DNA from: an uncultured Dysosmobacter sp.
Lineage (GTDB): Bacteria > Bacillota > Clostridia > Oscillospirales > Oscillospiraceae
Assembly: GCA_934597465.1 (NCBI GenBank)
Contig: CAKTSC010000126.1
Coordinates: forward strand, 1-5,150
Direction: 5' to 3'
Length of the DNA stretch: 5,150 nucleotides
Within the stretch, counting starts at the first letter, position 1, and each line of letters opens with the position of its first letter. Positions 1 to 4,785 of the stretch are shown piece after piece. The notes beneath the pieces are model-generated. The model was given only the letters and a program-made list of their open reading frames with translations, searched no databases and was not told the origin of the DNA. Made by a program: the position numbers and the translations under genes.

Positions 1-384
1 TGGGTGGGCAAGACCGTCCGGGACGCCGGGCTCCCCGGCGGCGTTATCGCCGCCGCCATCCAGCGGGGCAGCCAGATCGTCATGCCCCGGGGCGACACCG
101 TGCTCCAGGCCGGGGATACCCTGGTGCTGGGGGCCCGGGGCTTCCGCAACGACCAGCACATCGACCTCAAGGAGATCACCCTCCGCCGCCAGCACCCCTG
201 GGTGGGCCAGCACATCCGGGAGCTGGATATCTCCCGCCGGACGCTGATCGTCCTCGTCCGCCGGGAGGGCAAGACCCTCATCCCCCACGGCGAGCTCCGC
301 CTGCGGGAGGGGGACGGCGTGGTGCTCTACACCCAGACGGCCGCCAGACCCGCGCCGGAGGCCGAGGAGATCATCGAGTTCTGA
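1..384 (+). CDS. C-terminal part of an ion transporter or channel regulator with tandem RCK_C (TrkA_C) domains (5'-truncated)
   Basis: The frame is open from base 1 and ends at TGA 382-384, giving 127 residues of a protein whose start lies outside the window. The fragment shows two successive RCK_C-type beta-rich units. The first (about residues 1-46) reads WVGKTVRDAGLPGGVIAAAI, then a RGSQIVMPRGDTVLQAGDTL stretch. The second (about 58-112) repeats the plan with PWVGQHIRELDISRRTLIVL and GKTLIPHGELRLREGD. The family pattern is 'G..(I/V)R.L.......I..I.R.G....P.G...L..GD'. RCK_C domains bind ligands and gate K+ uptake systems (TrkA), K+ channels, cation/proton antiporters, some ClC transporters and SLC13 permeases. 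Two adjacent RCK_C units at the very C-terminus, without a Rossmann domain between them, argue against classical two-lobed TrkA and fit an antiporter or channel better. The membrane or nucleotide-binding part is not visible, so the parent family stays open. The acidic tail (EAEEIIEF) looks like a natural end. The GTG at base 4 is internal, not a start. Confidence 0.8.
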   Translation, partial: WVGKTVRDAGLPGGVIAAAIQRGSQIVMPRGDTVLQAGDTLVLGARGFRNDQHIDLKEITLRRQHPWVGQHIRELDISRRTLIVLVRREGKTLIPHGELRLREGDGVVLYTQTAARPAPEAEEIIEF

Positions 385-603
385 GCCCCCCTCCGCGAAG
401 GCCGCCGCCCCGGGGAGGGCGGAAACCGGCCCGGCGCCTCCGCCATCCCCGCGGAGGACAGCCGGGACGCCCGGCGCACAGGGGACAGCCGCTGCGGGCG
501 TCCCCGGGAATCCCTGCGGGTTCCTTCCTTCGCAGAGAGCGCCCCCGCCCGGCGGGGGCAGCACCCCCGGAGCGCCCCTCCGGGGCGGAAAGGAAGCGTA
601 TTC
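385..603. other. GC-rich intergenic spacer with a series of hairpins
   Basis: This 219-base spacer has no convincing gene and no recognisable -35/-10 pair. It holds several perfect inverted repeats. CCTCCGCG at 390-397 pairs with 450-457 across a long loop. GCCGGG at 461-466 pairs with 470-475. GGGGAC at 481-486 pairs with 500-505. Two strong hairpins lie at 541-559 and 565-585. None is followed by a T-run, so none is a standard intrinsic terminator on the + strand. A promoter for the following cluster may be here but I cannot see it. The reverse-strand open frame crossing this spacer has no SD and looks like a chance product of high GC. Confidence 0.6.
541..585 (+). other. Two consecutive strong hairpins just upstream of the NYN gene SD
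   Basis: Hairpin A: GCCCCCGC (541-548) pairs with GCGGGGGC (552-559) over a 3-base loop. Hairpin B: CCCCGGAG (565-572) pairs with CTCCGGGG (578-585) over the loop CGCCC. Only 5 bases separate them, and hairpin B ends 3 bases before the SD-like AAAGGAAG (589-596). There is no T-tract, so Rho-independent termination is unlikely. A 5'-leader structure affecting mRNA stability or ribosome access is possible but is an inference. In such GC-rich DNA some perfect stems are expected by chance. Confidence 0.5.
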
Positions 604-1395
604 ATGGAAGCTGAACGCAAGGTGGCGGTGCTCTTCGACGCGGAGAACATCGCCAGCAAATATACCCCCGTCATCCTCAACGAGGCCAACGCCCTGGGCA
701 GCGTCATCATCCGCCGGATCTACGGGGATTGGACGGCCCGGGAGATGAGCTCCTGGAAGCAGGTGATCCTGGATCATTCCATCCAGCCCATCCAGCAGTA
801 CCGCAACGTCTCCGGCAAGAACTCCTCGGACTCCGCCCTCATCATCGACGCCATGGATCTTCTCTACCAGGGCCGGGTGGACGCCTTCTGCATCGTCTCC
901 TCGGACAGTGACTTTACCCGTCTCGCCGCCCGGCTGCGGGAGTCGGAGAAGTTCGTCCTGGGCCTTGGGGAGCAGAAGACCCCCCAGAGCTTCATCTCCG
1001 CCTGCAGCAAGTTCGCCTACCTGGATCTCCTCTACGAGGCGGCCCAGCCGGAGAAGCCCGAGCGCCGGGAGAAGACCAAAAGCAAGAGCAGAAAGAAAAC
1101 CGAGGCCCAGCCCGCCGTCAAGCCCCCCGTGCCGGAGAGCCGGGGCGGCTCCGACCTGGACGTGGTGCGGGAAACCCTCGTGAAGCTGGCGGAGGAGAAC
1201 TCCTCCGACGACGGGTGGATCCTCTCGTCCAAGCTGGCGGAGCTGCTGGGTCGGAAGCTGCCGGACTTCGACGTCCGGAACTTCCGCTACAAGAAGTTCG
1301 TCCAGTTCGTGGAGTCCTTGCAGCTCTTTGAGACCAAGCGCCAGGCCGCCCAGGGCGAGCTGGTGCACACCATCTACTTCCGGGTGAAGGCGTAA
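604..1395 (+). CDS. NYN (LabA/PIN-like) domain putative ribonuclease with C-terminal OST-HTH/LOTUS domain
   Basis: This is a 263-residue soluble protein. Residues about 5-145 form an NYN/DUF88 domain of the PIN-like nuclease fold. It has the first-strand motif VLFDAENI with Asp12 and Asn15, then KNSSDSALIIDAMDLL (Asp76, Asp82), then IVSSDSDF (Asp101, Asp103). These acidic residues are the usual metal-binding set, so the site looks intact. Residues about 147-180 are a Lys/Arg/Pro-rich linker. Residues about 184-262 match the OST-HTH/LOTUS fold: DLDVVRETLVKLAEENSSDD, then LSSKLAELLGRKLPDFD, an FRYKKF core, and a final YFRV strand. LOTUS domains bind RNA or protein partners, and the NYN+LOTUS pairing also occurs in eukaryotic MARF1. 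A cytoplasmic RNA-cleaving or RNA-processing role is inferred; the bacterial substrate is not known to me. The start is ATG 604 with AAAGGAAG at 589-596. The stop codon at 1393-1395 overlaps the lspA SD, implying co-expression. Confidence 0.9.
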   Translation: MEAERKVAVLFDAENIASKYTPVILNEANALGSVIIRRIYGDWTAREMSSWKQVILDHSIQPIQQYRNVSGKNSSDSALIIDAMDLLYQGRVDAFCIVSSDSDFTRLAARLRESEKFVLGLGEQKTPQSFISACSKFAYLDLLYEAAQPEKPERREKTKSKSRKKTEAQPAVKPPVPESRGGSDLDVVRETLVKLAEENSSDDGWILSSKLAELLGRKLPDFDVRNFRYKKFVQFVESLQLFETKRQAAQGELVHTIYFRVKA

Positions 1396-1400
1396 GGAGG
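1394..1400 (+). promoter_or_regulatory. Ribosome binding site of lspA overlapping the upstream stop codon
   Basis: AAGGAGG at 1394-1400 is a near-perfect Shine-Dalgarno sequence, 6 bases before the lspA ATG at 1407. It shares two bases with the TAA stop (1393-1395) of the NYN gene. Ribosomes finishing the NYN gene are therefore placed at the lspA start, which supports one mRNA and probable translational coupling. Confidence 0.85.
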
Positions 1401-1406
1401 TTTCCC

Positions 1407-1904
1407 ATGCTGCCTTATTTCCTGCTGGCCGCCGTCCTCACTGCGGCCGACCAGGCCGTGAAGGCCTGGACGGTGGCGCGCTTCGCCGCCCCGGCGGCGG
1501 GCTTCACCGCCACCGCAGACCCCTACCTCCCCTGCCTTCCCGGCCTGCTGGAGCTGACCCGGGTGCATAACTACGGCGCCGCCTGGTCGAGCTTTTCCGG
1601 CATGCGCTGGCTCCTCAGCGCCGTCACCGCCGCCATCCTCGCCGTCGTCCTCGTCCTGCTGCTGCGGGGCGTGGTGCGCCATCCCGTGGGACGCCTGGCC
1701 GGGGCCCTGATCCTCTCCGGCGGACTGGGAAACCTCATCGACCGGCTGCGCCTGGGGTACGTGGTGGACATGTTCCACTTCCCCTTCTGGCCCAGCTACC
1801 CCACCTTCAACCTGGCGGATGTCTGTATCGTGGCCGGGGCCGTTCTGGGGGCCGTCTACTACCTCTTCCTCTACGAGAAGCACGACAGGGGGGCCCGGGT
1901 ATGA
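1407..1904 (+). CDS. lspA: Lipoprotein signal peptidase (signal peptidase II)
   Basis: This 165-residue polytopic inner-membrane aspartyl protease removes signal peptides from diacylglyceryl-modified prolipoproteins, after Lgt has lipidated the lipobox cysteine. About four membrane helices are visible (roughly 2-20, 66-87, 96-115, 137-156). Family blocks are all present: AADQAVKAW with Asp15, the HNYGAAWS block with Asn55, GGLGNLIDRLRLGYVVDMF with Asn109, Arg113 and Asp121, and FNLAD with Asn135 and Asp138. By alignment with the Pseudomonas aeruginosa enzyme (Asp124/Asp143), the catalytic pair is Asp121 and Asp138. Length is typical for the family. Trp60 replaces the Phe common in the 'NxGAAFS' block, a conservative aromatic change. 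The start is set by the AAGGAGG SD. The last codons overlap the next gene through ATGA (1901-1904). The lspA-rluD-like pairing is a known arrangement in Firmicutes, for example lspA-ylyB in Bacillus subtilis. Confidence 0.97.
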   Translation: MLPYFLLAAVLTAADQAVKAWTVARFAAPAAGFTATADPYLPCLPGLLELTRVHNYGAAWSSFSGMRWLLSAVTAAILAVVLVLLLRGVVRHPVGRLAGALILSGGLGNLIDRLRLGYVVDMFHFPFWPSYPTFNLADVCIVAGAVLGAVYYLFLYEKHDRGARV

Positions 1905-2818
1905 GCACCCTGACCCTCGCCGTGCCGCCGGAGGACGCCGGCGGCCGCGTCGACGCCTGGCTTGCCGGGCGGCAGGAGGGCCTGACCCGCTCCGCCGCCG
2001 CCCGCCTCCTGGAGGAGGGGCAGGTCACCTGCGAAGGAAAGCCCCTGCCCAAGAACTACCGTCTCCGGGGCGGCGAAACGGTACAGCTCACGCTGCCGGA
2101 GCCGGAGGAGACGGAGCTCCTGGCCCAGGACATCCCCCTGGACGTGGTCTACGAGGATGAGGATGTCATCGTGATCAACAAGCCCAAGGGCCTGGTGGTG
2201 CATCCCGCCCCGGGCCACGCCGACGGGACGCTGGTCAACGCCCTGCTCCACCACTGTGGGGACTCCCTCTCCGGCATCGGCGGGGAGAAGCGCCCCGGCA
2301 TCGTCCACCGCATCGACCGGGACACCTCGGGCCTGATCATCGCCGCCAAGAACGACTTCGCCCACCAAAGGCTCTCCGCCCAGCTGGCGGATCACAGCCT
2401 GGCCCGGACGTATGAGTGCATCGTCACCGGCAATCTCCGGGAGGACTCCGGCACCGTGGACGCGCCCATCGGCCGGGACAAGCGGGATCGCAAGAAGATG
2501 GCCGTGGTCTCGGACGGCCGCCGGGCCGTCACCCATTGGGAGGTCATTGCCCGCTACCCGGGCTTCACCCACCTTCGCTGCCGCCTGGAGACCGGGCGTA
2601 CCCACCAGATCCGCGTCCACATGGCCTATTTGGGCCACCCCATCCTGGGGGACACGGTGTACGGGGCGAGGAAACCCGTTCCCGGCCTTCGGGGCCAGTG
2701 CCTCCACGCCGTGGGCCTGCGCTTTCTCCATCCCCGCACCGGGGAGGCGGTGGAGCTGAGCTGCCCCCTGCCGGAGGAATTCCGGCGCCAACTCCGAAAA
2801 CTGGAGGCCAAGCCATGA
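1901..2818 (+). CDS. rluD: RluA-family 23S rRNA pseudouridine synthase (RluD/YlyB-like)
   Basis: This 305-residue enzyme isomerises uridine to pseudouridine in RNA. An N-terminal S4 RNA-binding domain (about 13-75; GGRVDAWLA, TRSAAARLLEEGQV) precedes the synthase domain (about 80-300). Visible motifs are YEDEDVIVINKPKGLVVHP (84-102), the catalytic block HRIDRDTSGL (136-145) with nucleophile Asp139, TGRTHQIRVH (231-240), and GDTVYG (250-255). In E. coli, RluD acts on helix 69 of 23S rRNA (positions 1911, 1915, 1917). The same target is likely here, but RluA-family members are hard to tell apart by sequence, so the symbol is provisional. The start ATG 1901 overlaps the lspA stop as ATGA. An AGGGGGG stretch at 1887-1893 is a usable but poor SD, suggesting dependence on translation of lspA. 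The stop overlaps the next start, again as ATGA (2815-2818). Confidence 0.95.
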   Translation: MSTLTLAVPPEDAGGRVDAWLAGRQEGLTRSAAARLLEEGQVTCEGKPLPKNYRLRGGETVQLTLPEPEETELLAQDIPLDVVYEDEDVIVINKPKGLVVHPAPGHADGTLVNALLHHCGDSLSGIGGEKRPGIVHRIDRDTSGLIIAAKNDFAHQRLSAQLADHSLARTYECIVTGNLREDSGTVDAPIGRDKRDRKKMAVVSDGRRAVTHWEVIARYPGFTHLRCRLETGRTHQIRVHMAYLGHPILGDTVYGARKPVPGLRGQCLHAVGLRFLHPRTGEAVELSCPLPEEFRRQLRKLEAKP

Positions 2819-3450
2819 CCGCTCTTTTGATCGTTCTCCTCATGATCGCCGCGGGCGTCGCCATCTACGAGCGGACGAAGCAGCGCTTCGTCCAGACCAT
2901 TCAGGACTGCGTGGAGGTGGACGACGACCACGCCGTCACCAAGCACGCCCAGGTGGCGGCCCTGAAGTCCGTGGGCATCACCCTGCCGCCCCAGCAGGAG
3001 GAAGACCTCCTCTGGCACAGCGACCCGGAGCAGAGCATGTTCTACGCCCACTGCCCCTTCTGGGGGATGTTGGGCAGCGGCGAGTTCGACTGGAACCGGG
3101 TCTACTCCCCCGGGGACGCCGAGTGCATCCAGGAGGACGACGCCTACGTCCCCATCCTGGAGGGCCTCCGGCGGATCTCCGGCCTGCCCCTGGCGGACAT
3201 CCGGGGCCATGACCGCTATCACGCCGACTTCACCCTGGCGGGACATCCCGTCTCGTTCCACGCCAGGGAGAGCAATGACTTCATCGATCCCCAGACCGGC
3301 GTCTTTCTGAACCGCCAGATCCGGAAGTACCTGCCGGAGACGGAGGAGCGCTTCTTCCTGGACGCGAACCGCCCCGCCCCCATCTGGCTCTGGGCCACGG
3401 CGGAGGAGGCCCAGGCCATCAATGGGAAGACCGCCATGAAATTCCGCTGA
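2815..3450 (+). CDS. Unrecognised protein with N-terminal membrane helix, coupled to rluD
   Basis: I do not recognise this family. The chosen start, ATG 2815, overlaps the rluD stop as ATGA and has GGAGG at 2803-2807 with 7-base spacing, giving 211 residues. The same frame stays open upstream to 2416, but only as an overlap inside rluD, and the translation there is Pro/Gly/Arg-rich and unlike protein. Residues 2-17 are a hydrophobic helix followed by ER, K and R at 19-24. By the positive-inside rule the rest would face the cytoplasm with the N-terminus outside, though an uncleaved signal anchor cannot be excluded. The body is acidic to mixed and aromatic-rich. Notable stretches are DLLWHSDPEQSMFYAHCPFW (64-83), GSGEFDWNRVYSPGD (87-101), and GHDRYHADFTLAGHPVSFH (131-149). 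Cysteines are at 32, 80 and 104. Codon usage and GC match the neighbours, so there is no sign of recent transfer. No catalytic motif is evident. Location suggests co-expression with lspA and rluD only. Confidence 0.85.
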   Translation: MTALLIVLLMIAAGVAIYERTKQRFVQTIQDCVEVDDDHAVTKHAQVAALKSVGITLPPQQEEDLLWHSDPEQSMFYAHCPFWGMLGSGEFDWNRVYSPGDAECIQEDDAYVPILEGLRRISGLPLADIRGHDRYHADFTLAGHPVSFHARESNDFIDPQTGVFLNRQIRKYLPETEERFFLDANRPAPIWLWATAEEAQAINGKTAMKFR

Positions 3451-3519
3451 TACCCCCATACCCCGCCCCCCGCAGGGCAATTCCCCGCCCCTTCCGGGGC
3501 CGCGCAAAGGAGAATCCCC
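3451..3519 (+). other. C-rich gap with small hairpin and SD of the DUF2461 gene
   Basis: The 69-base gap is strongly C-rich. A small hairpin (GCCCC 3487-3491 with GGGGC 3496-3500, loop TTCC) is not followed by T's and is a poor terminator candidate. AAAGGAG at 3506-3512 is a good SD, 7 bases before ATG 3520. No promoter is obvious, so the DUF2461 gene may be read through from the upstream cluster. Confidence 0.5.
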
Positions 3520-4188
3520 ATGTTTCAAGGTTTTGACGACACCACCGTGGACTTCCTCTGGGGCATCCGCCTCAACAACGAGCGCCCCTGGTTCGAATCC
3601 CACAAGCAGGAGTACCTGGATCACCTCTACCGCCCCATGAAGGAGCTGGGCGACGAGCTCTACGGGCACGTGGCCCCTCAGCTGAAGGGGGAACCCCTGA
3701 TGTGCAAGGTCTCCCGCATCTACCGGGACGCCCGCCGTCTCCATGGCCGGGGCCCCTACAAGGATCACCTCTGGATCTCCATCCAGAAACCCGCCGGGGC
3801 CTGGGACGAGGCTCCCTGCTTCTGGTTTGAGCTCTCGCCGGACGGCTGGGGTTATGGCATGGGCTGCTACTCCGTCCGTCCCGCCACCATGGCCCGGCTC
3901 CGTCGCCAGCTCACCGAGCGGCCGGAGGAGATGGAGGCCCTCATGCGAAAGTTCCGCCGCCAGGGAGAGTTCACCCTCTCCGGTGAGACCTACAAAAAGC
4001 CCCGGGCCCAGGCTCCCTCGGAGCTGCTCTCCCCCTGGTACGTCCTCAAGGGTTTCTCTCTCTCCCACGAGGAGGCCCTGACGGAGGAGCTCTTCTCCCG
4101 TGACATCCTGGAGCGGGTGAAGAACGGCTTCGACTTCCTGCTGCCCTACTACCGCTACTTCTCCGCCCTCTGCGCCCAGGGGGACTGA
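3520..4188 (+). CDS. DUF2461 family protein (TIGR02453-like)
   Basis: This 222-residue soluble protein matches the DUF2461 family of unknown biochemical function. Recognisable blocks in order are FLWGIRLNNERPWFESHKQE (12-31, family 'FL..L..NN...WF...K..Y'), then the most diagnostic segment KVSRIYRDARRLHGRGPYKD (63-82), corresponding to the family's 'RI.RD.RFs.dK.PYK'. WFELSPDGWGYGMGCYSVRP (102-121) follows, and PWYVLKGFSLS (172-182) near the C-terminus. Length is typical. There is no signal peptide or membrane segment. The RD...PYK core invites an enzymatic reading, but no reaction is established, so none is assigned. The start ATG 3520 has a good SD (3506-3512). Its TGA at 4186-4188 lies only 6 bases before the candidate -35 element of the next gene, and no terminator separates them. 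Confidence 0.92.
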   Translation: MFQGFDDTTVDFLWGIRLNNERPWFESHKQEYLDHLYRPMKELGDELYGHVAPQLKGEPLMCKVSRIYRDARRLHGRGPYKDHLWISIQKPAGAWDEAPCFWFELSPDGWGYGMGCYSVRPATMARLRRQLTERPEEMEALMRKFRRQGEFTLSGETYKKPRAQAPSELLSPWYVLKGFSLSHEEALTEELFSRDILERVKNGFDFLLPYYRYFSALCAQGD

Positions 4189-4194
4189 CTGGAC

Positions 4195-4223
4195 TTGCGT
4201 TTCCTGCCGGAATGTGCTATCTT
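4195..4223 (+). promoter_or_regulatory. Candidate sigma-A promoter with extended -10 for the zinc-ribbon gene
   Basis: A -35-like TTGCGT (4195-4200) is followed by exactly 17 bases and then TATCTT (4218-4223), preceded by TG one base upstream (4215-4216), which makes an extended -10. The -10 matches 4 of 6 consensus bases and the -35 matches its first three. Good spacing and position, just after the DUF2461 stop and about 65 bases before the start, make this the better of the promoter-like sequences here. Confidence 0.5.
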
Positions 4224-4237
4224 ACCATCGAAAGAAA

Positions 4238-4268
4238 GCGCCGCCGGAGCCATCCCCCCGGACGGCGC
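4238..4268 (+). promoter_or_regulatory. Strong 5'-leader hairpin upstream of the zinc-ribbon gene
   Basis: GCGCCG (4238-4243) pairs with CGGCGC (4263-4268), and CCGG (4244-4247) continues the stem with CCGG (4258-4261). This gives 10 pairs with one bulged A (4262) and a 10-base loop. It ends 5 bases before the GAGGAGG SD (4274-4280). The T-run at 4281-4286 lies after the SD, too far from the stem to make an intrinsic terminator. If transcription starts at the candidate promoter, the hairpin sits near the 5' end of the mRNA, where it could stabilise the transcript or tune initiation. Confidence 0.55.
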
Positions 4269-4288
4269 AAGCTGAGGAGGTTTTTTCT

Positions 4289-4582
4289 ATGGCACTGATG
4301 CTTTGCCCGGAGTGCGGCGGCCAGGTCAGCGACAAGGCCCACACCTGCCCCCACTGCGGCTATCCCATTGAGGAACTGCTGGCCAAGACCCCGGCCATCC
4401 CGGAGGTCTGCCTCTACGAGTACAAGGGCCAGACCTACGACGTGACGGACATCGTCCGCACCCTGCTCTCCGGCGACCGGGGCGAGGCCGCCGGCATCCT
4501 CTGGGAGCTGCTGGATCTCAAGCGGGAGGAAGTCACCATGGTGCTCTACGGCATCGAAAACCAGTTCGGCATCCATCATTGA
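4289..4582 (+). CDS. Small zinc-ribbon protein of unknown function
   Basis: This is a 97-residue protein. Residues 6-23 form a zinc ribbon: CPEC (Cys6, Cys9), ten residues, then CPHC (Cys20, Cys23), as in the zinc-ribbon/zinc_ribbon_2 families; it most likely binds one structural Zn2+. Residues about 40-97 form a separate small domain (EVCLYEYKGQTYDVTDIVRT, then an alpha-helical GEAAGILWELLDLKREEVTM and YGIENQFGIHH end) that I do not recognise. There is no membrane segment. The start is ATG 4289, set by the excellent GAGGAGG at 4274-4280 with 8-base spacing. An in-frame upstream ATG at 4214 would overlap the candidate promoter and add 25 low-quality residues. With its own promoter, leader hairpin and terminator it looks like a single-gene transcript. 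A nucleic-acid-binding or protein-adaptor role is a guess. Confidence 0.85.
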   Translation: MALMLCPECGGQVSDKAHTCPHCGYPIEELLAKTPAIPEVCLYEYKGQTYDVTDIVRTLLSGDRGEAAGILWELLDLKREEVTMVLYGIENQFGIHH

Positions 4583-4597
4583 CCGCCGCTTCCCCGG

Positions 4598-4633
4598 GCG
4601 CCTGTCTCTCCGGCAGGCGCTCTTCCCTTTTTT
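4598..4633 (+). terminator. Rho-independent terminator after the zinc-ribbon gene
   Basis: GCGCCTG (4598-4604) pairs perfectly with CAGGCGC (4614-4620) over a 9-base loop. It is followed directly by a T-rich tract with six consecutive T's (4628-4633). It starts 15 bases after the TGA at 4580-4582. This is the clearest intrinsic terminator in the window. Confidence 0.88.
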
Positions 4634-4704
4634 GCCCCGGCAGGGACGGCGCGGCAGAGATCTTTTGGAAAATTTCCGCCGCCCCCTCGCAATACCGGGG
4701 AAAA

Positions 4705-4722
4705 TATGATACACTATATCAT
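4705..4722 (+). promoter_or_regulatory. AT-rich -10-like region with inverted repeat, candidate promoter/operator
   Basis: In an AT-rich island, TATGAT (4705-4710, 5 of 6 -10 consensus bases) overlaps a perfect dyad: ATGATA (4706-4711), 5 bases, TATCAT (4717-4722). A second option is TACACT at 4710-4715 with TG at 4707-4708 as an extended -10. No good -35 lies at the right distance for either. The region is placed about 65-80 bases before the phosphoesterase start and after the terminator, where a promoter is expected. The dyad would suit a small dimeric repressor, but none is identified. Confidence 0.45.
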
Positions 4723-4739
4723 TCAGGAAAACAAACGGC

Positions 4740-4757
4740 GCGCCCCCGGCGGGGCGC
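4740..4757 (+). other. Leader hairpin upstream of the phosphoesterase gene
   Basis: GCGCCCC (4740-4746) pairs with GGGGCGC (4751-4757) over the loop CGGC, followed by TTTCCC. The three T's are too few for an efficient intrinsic terminator. A weak attenuator or stabilising 5' stem is possible. It lies 13 bases before the GGAGGAAGG SD (4771-4779). Confidence 0.45.
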
Positions 4758-4785
4758 TTTCCCGGCGGCGGGAGGAAGGACGGTC

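Noticed and set aside
541..585. Reading the twin hairpins as a transcription terminator of the upstream transporter gene
   Set aside because: Neither stem is followed by a T-tract, and they lie more than 150 bases after the stop codon, directly against the next gene's SD.
327..710. Reverse-strand open frame covering the 385-603 spacer
   Set aside because: It overlaps the start of the NYN gene and the end of the transporter gene, has no SD or known motif, and is Arg/Ser/Pro-rich as expected from random high-GC sequence.
1871..2791. Reverse-strand open frame of 306 codons opposite rluD
   Set aside because: rluD on the + strand carries every pseudouridine synthase motif; the antisense translation is low-complexity (Gly/Ala/Val/Asp-rich) without recognisable motifs.
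2416..2814. Upstream extension of the unknown protein into rluD
   Set aside because: The extension overlaps rluD out of frame and reads as Pro/Gly/Arg-rich nonsense. ATG 2815 has a good SD and an ATGA junction.
2626..4068. Long reverse-strand open frame of 480 codons
   Set aside because: It lies wholly antisense to three well-supported + strand genes, has no domain resemblance or SD, and its composition mirrors codons of the opposite strand. It is an artefact of high GC with few stop codons.
4214..4288. Longer N-terminus for the zinc-ribbon protein
   Set aside because: It would start within the candidate -10 region, lacks an SD, and would translate through the leader hairpin. The GAGGAGG SD points to ATG 4289.
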